Shown here one piece after another: positions 35,256 to 42,117 of a stretch of 64,000 nucleotides of DNA; position 1 is the stretch's first letter, and every line of letters begins with the position of its first letter. A program made the translations under genes and the position numbers. The DNA comes from Candidatus Nanopelagicales bacterium (lineage in GTDB: Bacteria > Actinomycetota > Actinomycetes > S36-B12 > CAIYMF01). The notes under the pieces were generated by a model, which saw only the letters and a program-made list of their open reading frames with translations, was not told where the DNA came from and ran no database searches. Location of the stretch: NCBI GenBank assembly GCA_017848795.1, contig JAFIHG010000019.1, forward strand, positions 34,302 through 98,301, read 5' to 3'.

Positions 35256-36344
35256 TCAGGCGCCGAGGCGGTCGCCCGTGGCGGCGTCGAAGACGTGGAC
35301 ATGCCCGGGCTTGGGGGTGACGTGGACGGTGCTGCCGCGGGTGGGGGGTCGGCGCCCATCGGTACGCACGATGAGGTCGTGGCGCGTACCGGTCGACAGG
35401 TCGAGGTGGCCGTAGACGTACGCATCGGCGCCGAGGCTCTCGACGAGGTCCACGTGCAGCGGCCAGCCCTGTTCTGCGGCCACGAGCAGCAGGTCCTCCG
35501 GGCGTATGCCGACGGTGACCTCGCGGCTGCCGTCGATAGCGGCAAGCGTTTCAGTCGGCAACTCTGTCGGCTGTCCGGCGATCTGCACGCCGCCCGGGGT
35601 CGGCGCCACCGTCAGCAGGTTCATCGCGGGCGAACCGATGAACCCGGCGACGAACACGTTCGCCGGCCGGTCGTACAGCTCCTGCGGCGAGGCGACTTGC
35701 ATGAGCAGCCCGTCGCGCAGCACCGCGACCCGGTCGCCCATCGTCATGGCCTCGACCTGGTCGTGAGTGACGTACACCGTCGTGACACCCAGGCGCCGCT
35801 GCAGCGAGGCGATCTGCGTGCGGGTCTGCACCCGCAGCTTGGCGTCCAGGTTCGACAGCGGCTCGTCCATCAGGAACACCCGGGGCTCACGCACGATCGC
35901 CCGCCCCATCGCGACCCGCTGACGCTGCCCACCGGAGAGCGCTTTGGGCTTGCGCTGCAGGTACGGTTCGAGGTCCAGCAGTGTCGCCGCCTCACGGACC
36001 CGAGCGGCGATCTCCGACTTTCCCACCCCGGCGATCTTGAGCGCGAAACCCATGTTCTCGGCGACCGTCATGTGCGGGTAGAGCGCGTAGTTCTGGAACA
36101 CCATCGCCACGTCACGGTCCTTGGGGGGCAGGTTCGTCACATCGCGCTCGCCGATGCGGATGGTGCCCGTGTCGACCTCCTCTAGCCCGGCGAGCATGCG
36201 CAGGCTTGTCGACTTCCCGCAGCCCGACGGGCCCACCAGCACCAGAAACTCTCCGTCGGCGATCTGCAGGTCCAACTTGTCGACAGCCGGACGTTCCGAG
36301 CCGGGGTAGACACGACTCGCGCCTTCGAACACGACAGCAGCCAT
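35256..36344 (-). CDS. ugpC: Sugar ABC transporter ATP-binding protein (UgpC/MsmK/MalK type)
   Basis: A 362-residue ABC ATPase with Walker A GPSGCGKSTSLRMLAG, Q-loop MVFQNYALYPHMTV, signature LSGGQRQRVAMGRA, Walker B VFLMDEPLSNLDA and H-loop VYVTHDQVEAM. The C-terminal 120 residues form the MOI/TOBE regulatory domains of the carbohydrate-uptake CUT1 class (VGIRPEDLLL). No permease or binding protein is nearby, so it is probably a shared ATPase serving several importers. ATG 36344 is preferred; an upstream ATG adds 20 atypical residues. Confidence 0.9.
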   Translation of the reverse strand: MAAVVFEGASRVYPGSERPAVDKLDLQIADGEFLVLVGPSGCGKSTSLRMLAGLEEVDTGTIRIGERDVTNLPPKDRDVAMVFQNYALYPHMTVAENMGFALKIAGVGKSEIAARVREAATLLDLEPYLQRKPKALSGGQRQRVAMGRAIVREPRVFLMDEPLSNLDAKLRVQTRTQIASLQRRLGVTTVYVTHDQVEAMTMGDRVAVLRDGLLMQVASPQELYDRPANVFVAGFIGSPAMNLLTVAPTPGGVQIAGQPTELPTETLAAIDGSREVTVGIRPEDLLLVAAEQGWPLHVDLVESLGADAYVYGHLDLSTGTRHDLIVRTDGRRPPTRGSTVHVTPKPGHVHVFDAATGDRLGA

Positions 36345-36698
36345 AGCAGGCCGTCCCTTCACCGGCAGGAACGTGCCGGACGATCCGAGTGGAGGGTGGG
36401 GCACCGCGACGGTGCGCGGCGCCGCCGAGGGTAGACCCGGAGCGCGCAGCCTGTCAGCCGTTCGAGGACTGGTCCGCTTCTCGGCAAGCGCACCGCCCGC
36501 TCGCGCTCATCCGCGGCGAGGAAGGCATCGAGGGCGTGACGATCGCGAGGACGCGCGCTCGTCAGGACGTTCGAAGCGACCAGGCGGGGGTGCACCGCCC
36601 GAAATGCGGCTTCGGGACCTGCTCCCTACGGTGGTGGTCCGGCCAGGTCGCGTGAGCGATCCAGCGCGGCAGGCACGTGATGCTCATGGAGGAATGCC
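36345..36698. other. Intergenic region
   Basis: About 350 bases between ugpC and the next rightward gene. Short open frames exist on both strands but none has a convincing ribosome site or protein-like composition. The promoters of ugpC (leftward) and the 184-residue membrane protein (rightward; GGAGGA at 36688) should lie here. No repeat or hairpin of note was seen. Confidence 0.5.
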
Positions 36699-37253
36699 AT
36701 GTCGGAGCGCAACACGCTCGTTCGTTCACTGCACGATCTCGGTGCCGCCGCCTGGTTCGGCGGGTCGCTCATGGGGGCCGTCGGGCTGAACGGCGCGGCG
36801 GCCGAAGCCGAGAAGCCGGAAGAGCGGGCGGCGCTCGCGGCCACCGGATGGGGTCGTTGGGCACCGGTCAATGGGGTGGCCATCGGCGCCCACCTGCTCG
36901 GTGGTCTGGGCTTGCTGATCTCGAACCGGGACCGGGTGATGTCGCACCCGGGCGTACGCGCGAACACGGTGGTGAAGACGATCGTCACGGGCGCGGCTCT
37001 TGCGACGTCCGTGTACGGGCTCGTTCTCGGGGCCCGGATCGCGAAGGCGGAGCACGTGCCGGCCGAGGGTGCCACCGAGCCGCACCGCGAGACCCCGCCG
37101 GAGGTCGCGTCCGCCATGCGGCAGCAGCGCGTCATCCAGTGGCTCACCCCGGTGCTGACCGGCACGATCGTGGTGCTTGGAGCGCAGCAAGGCGAGCAGC
37201 AGCGGCCCTTGGAGCAACTGGGCCAGCAGGTCAAGCGGGTCGTCGGCTCCTGA
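36699..37253 (+). CDS. Unrecognised membrane protein
   Basis: A 184-residue protein with about three to four hydrophobic segments (around 14-32, 55-73, 88-105, 145-160). It has an N-terminal SLHDLGAAAWFGGSLMG and a loop NRDRVMSHPGVRANT. The C-terminus is Gln-rich. Similar small membrane proteins occur in many actinobacteria without assigned function. GGAGGA precedes the ATG. Confidence 0.75.
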   Translation: MSERNTLVRSLHDLGAAAWFGGSLMGAVGLNGAAAEAEKPEERAALAATGWGRWAPVNGVAIGAHLLGGLGLLISNRDRVMSHPGVRANTVVKTIVTGAALATSVYGLVLGARIAKAEHVPAEGATEPHRETPPEVASAMRQQRVIQWLTPVLTGTIVVLGAQQGEQQRPLEQLGQQVKRVVGS

Positions 37254-37317
37254 GCGGCGTACCGGCCGGGCTTCGCCAGGGACGTGTCCCACGTCCGCTC
37301 CGTGGTTGGATCGGAGC

Positions 37318-37716
37318 GTGGCGCACCCGGTGATGTTCGACGACGACGACCCCTACCTGGCGCGGCTGCGGGGGATCGCGTTGGCCTTGCCGGGTGTCGA
37401 GGAGCGGGTCTCCCACGGCCGGCCGACCTTCCGCGCGGGGAAGATCTTCGCCGTCTTCGGCGGCTCCGAGAAGTTGCGGCCTGGTGAGCACCGGCAGGTG
37501 CCCGCTGCGCTGATCTTCACGCCCGACCCGATCGATGTGCCGGCGTTGGACCAGGACGACCGGTTCTTCGTACCCGCGTACTACGGCCCGTACGGCGCCC
37601 GCGCCCTCGACCTCGCCGACGTGGTCGACTGGAACGAGGTCGCCGAACTGGTGGACGCGTCCTACCGCGCGGTCGCACCGCGGCGGCTGCTCGCAGAACT
37701 GGACGCGCGCCGCTGA
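37318..37716 (+). CDS. MmcQ/YjbR family protein
   Basis: A 132-residue protein of the double-wing YjbR fold. It shows LRGIALALPGVEERVSHGRP-type N-terminus (residues about 13-32), FRAGKIFAVFGG in the middle and VVDWNEVAELVDASYRAVAP near the end. Members are small, sometimes annotated as DNA-binding, with no firm function. It is the last chromosomal gene before the integrated element. Confidence 0.86.
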   Translation: MAHPVMFDDDDPYLARLRGIALALPGVEERVSHGRPTFRAGKIFAVFGGSEKLRPGEHRQVPAALIFTPDPIDVPALDQDDRFFVPAYYGPYGARALDLADVVDWNEVAELVDASYRAVAPRRLLAELDARR

Positions 37717-37772
37717 AGAATGGTGGCGCCACGACGCCGTCCGCGGCCGGTGCGGACGCGCTGACGGATAGG

Positions 37773-37808
37773 GTGCGCCGCCAGGGACTCGAACCCCGAA
37801 CCCGCTGA
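37773..37808 (-). other. attL: duplicated 3' end of tRNA-Lys
   Basis: This 36-bp segment is identical to 43362-43397, which is the T-arm and acceptor part of tRNA-Lys. It lacks the 5' half and so is not a functional tRNA. It marks the left border of the element; before integration it was joined to the rest of the tRNA now at 43398-43435. Confidence 0.9.
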
Positions 37809-37919
37809 GTAGGGGCTTGCGTGTCATCGCAGATCACGCGACGCCATATAAAGCGTTGGATACCAGGGAATCTTAGCCACAGGCCGTCATGGCAGCTAAC
37901 CTCGGCTCTCTCCCAATCC

Positions 37920-37938
37920 GGGGAGTTTCCGGGGACCT
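37920..37938 (+). promoter_or_regulatory. 19-bp site, left copy (possible integrase arm site)
   Basis: The 19 bases beginning GGGGAGTTTCC and ending GGGGACCT recur exactly at 43289-43307 near the right end; counting CAATC in front, 24 of 25 bases match. A third inverted partial copy lies at 42065-42078 ahead of the integrase gene. Distribution at both ends and at int fits recombinase arm or excisionase sites. Confidence 0.55.
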
Positions 37939-37960
37939 ACAGGACAAGGGTTTAGAACGT

Positions 37961-38332
37961 ATGACCATCAAGATCGAGCATGCCGCGCACGTCGCCCACT
38001 ACAAGCCGATGACAGGTCAAGGGCTGCTCGTCCTGCCCCGTCCCGAGGGGGACGTGCCGTGCCCTGTGGGGGTCGCTGACACCCTGCACGGAGCCGACTG
38101 GAACGCGATGGTGCGGCACCTCGCGACGCTCGGGATCGAGCCGCAGGAGGACGATGAGTGCCCGTACGGAACGCCGCAGCGGGTAGGGGTAACGCTGGAC
38201 GGACGGACGGTGCTCGCGCTCTACGGTCCGAGCATCACTACCGAGCCGACTGCCGAGGAGCTGACCGAGGAGTACGCCGAGCTACTCGACCTGGCCGGGG
38301 TGCGTTGCGAACCGCCTCACCTGAACGGATGA
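37961..38332 (+). CDS. Unrecognised 123-residue element protein
   Basis: ATG 37961 begins a 123-residue acidic soluble protein (TIKIEHAAHVAHYKPM at the start; EDDECPYGT in the middle; EELTEEYAELLDL near the end). No family is recognised. It is the leftmost gene of the element, with AAGGG upstream, and is followed by the 84-bp tandem repeats. Size and charge would suit a small regulatory or inhibitory protein, but that is a guess. Confidence 0.6.
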   Translation: MTIKIEHAAHVAHYKPMTGQGLLVLPRPEGDVPCPVGVADTLHGADWNAMVRHLATLGIEPQEDDECPYGTPQRVGVTLDGRTVLALYGPSITTEPTAEELTEEYAELLDLAGVRCEPPHLNG

Positions 38333-38342
38333 GGCAAAACTG

Positions 38343-38568
38343 TCCGTTCGGTGGGGCGCAAAACAGTTCGCTCGGATGGACTTATAGGTGAGGGATCTAG
38401 CCACTACCTGCTGTGTCTGAGGTCACACTCACAGAGGGCGATAAAACAGCTCGCTCGGACCGACTTATATGTGAGGGAGTAAGCCCACTACCTGCTGTGT
38501 CTGAGGTCACACTCACAGAGGGCGATAAAACAGCTCGCTCGGACCGATATATATGTGAGGGGTTGGGC
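38343..38568. repeat. 84-bp tandem repeats, about 2.7 copies
   Basis: Two nearly identical 84-base units (38401-38484 and 38485-38568) and a diverged partial unit (about 38343-38400). Each holds AAAACAGCTCGCTCGGACC, then CTTATATGTGAGGG, and the full units also hold CTGTGTCTGAGG and TCACACTCACAG. TATATGTG could be a -10 region. The array lies upstream of tandem terminators and the excisionase-like genes, so repeated promoters or operators, or replication iterons, are the main readings. Confidence 0.75.
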
Positions 38569-38590
38569 ATCGCCGCTCTCTCCTCACAGT

Positions 38591-38630
38591 AGGGCCAGGC
38601 CGCACACCGCGGACCTGGCCCTTTCCCTTT
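38591..38630 (+). terminator. Terminator hairpin with T-rich tail
   Basis: AGGGCCAGG (38591-38599) pairs with CCTGGCCCT (38614-38622), followed by TTCCCTTT. This is a clear intrinsic terminator, unusual in this GC-rich genome. It would end transcripts starting in the 84-bp repeats, giving short non-coding RNAs. Confidence 0.7.
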
Positions 38631-38663
38631 GGCCCTAGGGCCATACGACAGATCGTCACCTAC

Positions 38664-38697
38664 AAGGGGCATCGAGCATCGCGCTCGGTGCCCCTTT
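38664..38697 (+). terminator. Second terminator hairpin
   Basis: AAGGGGCATCGAGC (38664-38677) pairs with 38683-38696 at 13 of 14 positions, followed by TTTCGC. It stands 36 bases before the first excisionase-like gene, whose ribosome site is at 38722, so that gene needs either readthrough or a promoter inside this region. Confidence 0.65.
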
Positions 38698-38732
38698 CGC
38701 ATGCCCGGTGAAGGGCAGGAACGGAGGAGCAA

Positions 38733-38951
38733 GTGCAAGTCATCGCAGGAGAGAACTACCTGACCACCCGTGAGGTTGCCGACGTGCTCGGCATACACCC
38801 CGTGACAGTCCGGGGCTGGCGCTCAGACGGGCGAGACCCCATCGGAAGCCACCGCTTCGGTAGCTCCGTGCTCTACAAGGAGTCCGAGGTGCTGGCATAC
38901 CTCGAAGCGCACGGCAAGCCTCGCCCGTACGTTCACCGGGGGAGCAAGTGA
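38733..38951 (+). CDS. Excisionase-like HTH protein 1
   Basis: A 72-residue protein with a MerR/HTH_17-type winged helix: NYLTTREVADVLGIHPVTV then RGWRSDGRDPIGSHRFGS and a final ESEVLAYLEAH. Such proteins bend DNA and direct phage and element integrases toward excision, or act as repressors. GTG start with strong GGAGGAG. Its stop overlaps the next gene's GTG. Confidence 0.82.
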   Translation: MQVIAGENYLTTREVADVLGIHPVTVRGWRSDGRDPIGSHRFGSSVLYKESEVLAYLEAHGKPRPYVHRGSK

Positions 38952-39133
38952 AGGGGAACCTCACCGCAGCACAGGCAGCCGAGCGGCTCGGGGTCACGAC
39001 AGGAACCCTCGCCAACTGGCGATGCAAGGGGATCGGCCCGGACTACCTCAAGCTCAACGGCTTCCGCGTCATGTACCCGCTGGAAGCTATCGAGGAGTAC
39101 GAGAACCTCGCACTCGTGCGGGGTGTCGCATGA
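38948..39133 (+). CDS. Excisionase-like HTH protein 2
   Basis: A 61-residue protein of the same general HTH_17 type: NLTAAQAAERLGVTTGTLAN, then WRCKGIGPDYLKLNGFRVMY and the end LEAIEEYENLAL. It overlaps the gene before and the gene after by four bases each. Having two adjacent excisionase-like proteins suggests division of labour between excision and transcription control. Confidence 0.8.
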   Translation: MKGNLTAAQAAERLGVTTGTLANWRCKGIGPDYLKLNGFRVMYPLEAIEEYENLALVRGVA

Positions 39134-39450
39134 CGACCAGAGCACCAGAGACACCGACGCAGGCAGCCGCCTGGGCGAAGGTGCAGGGCAGGGCGCTCGA
39201 CTACGGGCTCTGCCACCGCTGCGCTGCACAGGTGGCATGGGGATCGCAGAACGGGTTCCGCACGGTCAAGCCACCGTGCTCGCGCTGTGCCGAGCTCGTC
39301 GCACCTCTACCCGTCCTCAAGGGACAGGGGTGGTGCGTACCTGAAGGCCGGCTCAGTGGCCCGTGGAAGCCCGTGGAAGGGCACCACAGCGTTACCGCGT
39401 ACGAGGACCACCCTGCACCCGTGGTGCCCTTCAGATTGGCTCACAGGTGA
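39130..39450 (+). CDS. Small Cys-rich protein 1 (possible zinc finger)
   Basis: A 106-residue protein. The centre has LCHRCAAQVAW and, 20 residues later, PPCSRCAELV, giving two CxxC pairs that could bind one zinc ion. The rest is unremarkable. ATG overlaps the previous stop; its own stop overlaps the next GTG. Function unknown; similar tiny zinc proteins are common in actinobacterial phages and elements. Confidence 0.65.
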   Translation: MTTRAPETPTQAAAWAKVQGRALDYGLCHRCAAQVAWGSQNGFRTVKPPCSRCAELVAPLPVLKGQGWCVPEGRLSGPWKPVEGHHSVTAYEDHPAPVVPFRLAHR

Positions 39451-39659
39451 TCCGGGCGGTGATCCCCGACAGCGGCGCACAGCTCGTCATACGGCTCGTG
39501 CCGTTGGGTCGCTGTCAGGGCTGCGCGGAGAAGGTTGCCGAGACGGGTCACTGTGGCAAGCACGACGAGCGGCTCAGGTGCTCGGAGTGTGGGCCGTCGC
39601 TCTGCGCTCGGTGCTCTGCTGTGAGACGGAGGGCGGTGGGGCAAACGTGGCTCGGGTAG
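39447..39659 (+). CDS. Small Cys-rich protein 2
   Basis: A 70-residue protein with CQGCAEKV, then TGHCGKHDERLRCSECG and SLCARCSAV. Four Cys pairs plus His suit one or two zinc sites. GTG overlaps the previous stop by four bases. Downstream it overlaps the winged-helix-like gene by 13 bases. Confidence 0.62.
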   Translation: MIRAVIPDSGAQLVIRLVPLGRCQGCAEKVAETGHCGKHDERLRCSECGPSLCARCSAVRRRAVGQTWLG

Positions 39660-40012
39660 CCAGATGGGGGAAGCATTATCACTCGGCGTGGAGGGACCGA
39701 GCACATGACCAGAGGTTGGATCAGTGGTTGCGCGTCACGGCAGCCGCCTACGGCGGGCACCGAGCTAACGGGCATGCCCTGTTCGAGCGGGGCGAGCTCG
39801 CTCGGATCACCTCGACCCTCAACCTGACAACGGGGGAGCTGACGCCCAATCGGAACCTGAGTCGGCATATCGCGCAGGCGGTCGATCTAGGGTTCCTTGT
39901 CAAAAGGTCAAACTCTCGATGCCTGATCGTTCCGGGGCACGCGGTGGACGGTGGTCTAGGTGACCGGGAGGAGGAGTGTCCCGTTCACAGACTGTGGAGT
40001 GATACGGCGTGA
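39647..40012 (+). CDS. Winged-helix-like protein of the element
   Basis: A 121-residue basic protein. It has HSAWRDRAHDQRLDQWLRV, GHALFERGELARI, and the stretch NRNLSRHIAQAVDLGFLVKR followed by SNSRCLIVPGHAV, which reads like a winged helix with recognition helix and wing. It lies directly before helically spaced palindromes at 40017, so it may be the protein that binds them, for replication or repression. GTG 39647 with GGAGGG upstream is inferred. Confidence 0.6.
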   Translation: MARVARWGKHYHSAWRDRAHDQRLDQWLRVTAAAYGGHRANGHALFERGELARITSTLNLTTGELTPNRNLSRHIAQAVDLGFLVKRSNSRCLIVPGHAVDGGLGDREEECPVHRLWSDTA

Positions 40013-40016
40013 AAGT

Positions 40017-40087
40017 GGCTCACCCAGTGAGCCAAAACAGGCCCAAACGGCTCACCCAGTGAGCCACTACACCACACCCAGTGAGCC
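40017..40087. repeat. Phased palindromes GGCTCAC-CCA-GTGAGCC
   Basis: Two perfect 17-base palindromes (40017-40033 and 40049-40065) and a third partial copy CACCCAGTGAGCC (40075-40087). Start-to-start distances are 32 and about 22 bases, close to three and two helical turns, so bound proteins would lie on one face of the DNA. This is typical of iterons or cooperative operators. Confidence 0.75.
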
Positions 40088-40210
40088 ACATTCACGCGAG
40101 ATCATCGGACGAATACGGTTGCGGGACAAGGAGAATCAGCCGCCACAGCACCGATCGGCAGTCGGCTCCTCTATATCTTCTCTTAGAGGTACATGCTCGA
40201 AGCTCTAGAG

Positions 40211-40643
40211 CGGTCTCCGTGACGGGCTGCGGAGCAGCCCTACTACGCCCGAAGCGATACGGCGGAAGCTCGAAGGATCGAAGGATCAAGAGGTTGATCC
40301 ATCTCCACCTCAGCTCGAAGCCCTGAGCCCGGTCTCCGTGACGGGCTGCGGAGCAGCCCTACTACGCCCGAAGCGATACGGCGGAAGGGTGAGGGTTGAT
40401 CCATCTTCCACCTCAGCTCGAAGCCCTGAGCCCGGTCTCCGTGACGGGCTGCGGAGCAGCCCTACTACGCCCCGAAGCGATACGGCGGAAGCTCGAAGGA
40501 TCGAAGGATCAAGAGGTTGATCCATCTTCCACCTCAGCTCGAAGGATCGAAGGATCAAGAGGTTGATCCATCTCCACCTCAGCTCCGAAGCTCCGAAGCT
40601 CAAAGGATCGAAGGGCAAGAGGTTGATCCATCTCCACCTCAGC
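40211..40643. repeat. Dense array of two repeat types with hairpins
   Basis: Type A, 58-59 bases, occurs three times (40211-40268, 40330-40387, 40433-40491) and contains the hairpin GGGCTGC-gga-GCAGCCC. Type B, about 25 bases, occurs five times (starting near 40290, 40391, 40513, 40559 and 40619): GAGGTTGATCCATCT, then CCACCTCAGC. Three type B copies form the hairpin GGATCAA-gagg-TTGATCC. Read on the minus strand, each type B gives GAGGTGG just ahead of ATGGATCAACC. The array lies in the leader of the 344-residue gene. It could be an origin, a packaging or transfer site, or a structured RNA. Confidence 0.8.
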
Positions 40644-40656
40644 CCGAAGCCCTGAC

Positions 40657-40674
40657 GGGCCGCGTTAGCGGCCC
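40657..40674. terminator. Hairpin closing the repeat array
   Basis: GGGCCGC-gtta-GCGGCCC is a perfect 7-bp stem with a tetraloop, followed by TCATCTCT. It stands between the array and the 344-residue gene (ribosome site AGGAG at 40707) and would terminate RNA made across the array. Confidence 0.6.
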
Positions 40675-40720
40675 TCATCTCTAAAGTTCAATCATCAACT
40701 ACTCAAAGGAGAATACCCAA

Positions 40721-41755
40721 GTGTCAACCAAGGCTAAGACCAAGACTGAGAGCAAAGCCAAAGACTCAGAAGACAAGTTCATCAAGGCCGCTAAGGCTAT
40801 TGCTGATGCCGTAGCCCTTGTGGCACGGCGAGAGGCTGACCGAGCGAAGGCTCGGGAGTATGACGAGGAACTTCGAGCGCGAGCAGGTCGAGACGAAAGC
40901 GTCACCGCGCTCCAGCTCGTCACCTCCGCCGCTGAGGTGGACCTCGCTGCGGCACGCTACGAGGAAGCGAAGCGGATTCATGCTCACCTCGTCCGCACTC
41001 GCCCCGTGAGCCTCACCCTCGCCGAAGCGATCCGGTCGCCTATTGCCGAGGTGCTCGGTGTCCCCGTGCTCATCTCCGACTCGATGCCGAGCTCCCCGCC
41101 AGAAGGTCACGCGCTCCCCGTTGCCGTCATCGTCCAGGGCAGGCATGCGACCGAGGATCACGAGGGCGGCTACATCTCGGGGCAAGCCGTCATCGCCTAC
41201 TTCCGGACCAAGCTCCACGCTGACCTAGACAGCTCGAAGATCGAGCGAGGCCTAGAGGAGCGCGGCGTGCGGCTCTCTGTCGGCTCGTCCTGCACCACGT
41301 CCCTTGACGAGCGAACGGAGGTTCAGGAGGTAGACCTTGAGATCCGAGCAGTCTTTCCGGAGCTGCCCATCATCCGTGACAACACCACCGGGTGGGTCTC
41401 TCTGGTAGGAGACGCTCTCGGCCACAGGCTCGCCGAAGGGTCCTTCGTCAACGGCAGGCAGACCATCGGTGCGCGAGCGACTTCCCGTGTGAGGGACTCC
41501 AAGACAGCCGAGGGGGTTCAGCGTACGACGGTGCTCGTAGAGCTGACCGCGTGGCCGGTTCGAGGATTCTGGACTCTCGGTGAGGTGGGCGAAACAATCC
41601 GCAAGGTGGCCGAGGGGACATACGCAGGGTGCGCCTTCAGCGGCATGGGTCGCGTTGAGTCGTACAAGATCGAGCACCTCGCACCCGCCCCCGACTCTCC
41701 GTCGAGTCTCGGTGCCGACATCACTGTGACCTTCGTGTCCAAGCGGCCCGAGTGA
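40721..41755 (+). CDS. Unrecognised 344-residue element protein
   Basis: The largest gene of the element apart from the integrase. The N-terminal 90 residues are Lys/Ala/Glu-rich and likely coiled coil (KAKTKTESKAKDSEDKF, AVALVARREADRAKAREYDE). The rest (about 95-344) is mixed alpha/beta with IAEVLGVPVLISDS, ISGQAVIAYFRTKL, WVSLVGDALGHRLAEG and a final ADITVTFVSKRPE. I recognise no catalytic motif, signal peptide or membrane segment. GTG start with AGGAG. It may be cargo, a structural protein or a replication factor; the sequence does not decide. Confidence 0.7.
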   Translation: MSTKAKTKTESKAKDSEDKFIKAAKAIADAVALVARREADRAKAREYDEELRARAGRDESVTALQLVTSAAEVDLAAARYEEAKRIHAHLVRTRPVSLTLAEAIRSPIAEVLGVPVLISDSMPSSPPEGHALPVAVIVQGRHATEDHEGGYISGQAVIAYFRTKLHADLDSSKIERGLEERGVRLSVGSSCTTSLDERTEVQEVDLEIRAVFPELPIIRDNTTGWVSLVGDALGHRLAEGSFVNGRQTIGARATSRVRDSKTAEGVQRTTVLVELTAWPVRGFWTLGEVGETIRKVAEGTYAGCAFSGMGRVESYKIEHLAPAPDSPSSLGADITVTFVSKRPE

Positions 41756-42117
41756 CGAGCGGTCACCCCCGCCAGGTGGTACCTATCTACCCCCTACGAA
41801 GCCCCAGGAGTGTCGCTGACCGGTCCCTGAGCGGGACAGGGTAGGAAGCACCCCAGAGTCCCGTGGTGACGCTCAGAATCGCTCACAGCCACAGCGAGGG
41901 GGTAGGTGCAGAGTCGGACTGTGCCTGCCCCCTCGCGCTGAGGCTCACTTTCCCGGTCAGGTTGACCCTGGATCTTCCGCAACTTGCCAGCCGCTAAGAC
42001 CTGGCGGTGAGCCTTCGCACCTCCAAGGGGTCATCCCCCACCCCATCGGAGGAACCCTGCTACCAGGTCCCCGGATACCTGCTAACCTCACCGCTCACGA
42101 CGAGGGAAGGGGCAACA
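41756..42117. other. Region between the unknown gene and the integrase
   Basis: It holds a hairpin GCGAGGGGG (41894-41902) with CCCCCTCGC (41928-41936), a likely terminator of the upstream gene, a smaller GTCCC/GGGAC hairpin near 41824, and the inverted partial copy of the end repeat, AGGTCCCCGGATAC, at 42065-42078. The integrase promoter must lie after the large hairpin. No gene seen. Confidence 0.55.
42065..42078 (-). promoter_or_regulatory. Inverted partial copy of the 19-bp end site
   Basis: AGGTCCCCGGATAC matches the reverse complement of the end-site core at 13 of 14 positions. It lies 40 bases before the integrase GTG, suitable for autoregulation by integrase or an excisionase-like protein. 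Confidence 0.45.

Noticed and set aside
36389..36655. An 88-residue gene between ugpC and the next membrane protein
   Set aside because: No ribosome site and composition typical of random frames; an equally long frame exists on the other strand.
37773..37846. A second tRNA-Lys at the left border
   Set aside because: Only the 3' part is present; the 5' half and anticodon arm are missing, so it is the att duplicate.
40211..40643. CRISPR array
   Set aside because: The repeats are of two types with irregular spacing, the intervals are themselves repeated, and there are no cas genes.
40310..40678. A 122-residue minus-strand protein across the repeat array
   Set aside because: It is made of translated repeats; the smaller repeated SD/ATG starts are reported as a finding, but no real protein is claimed.
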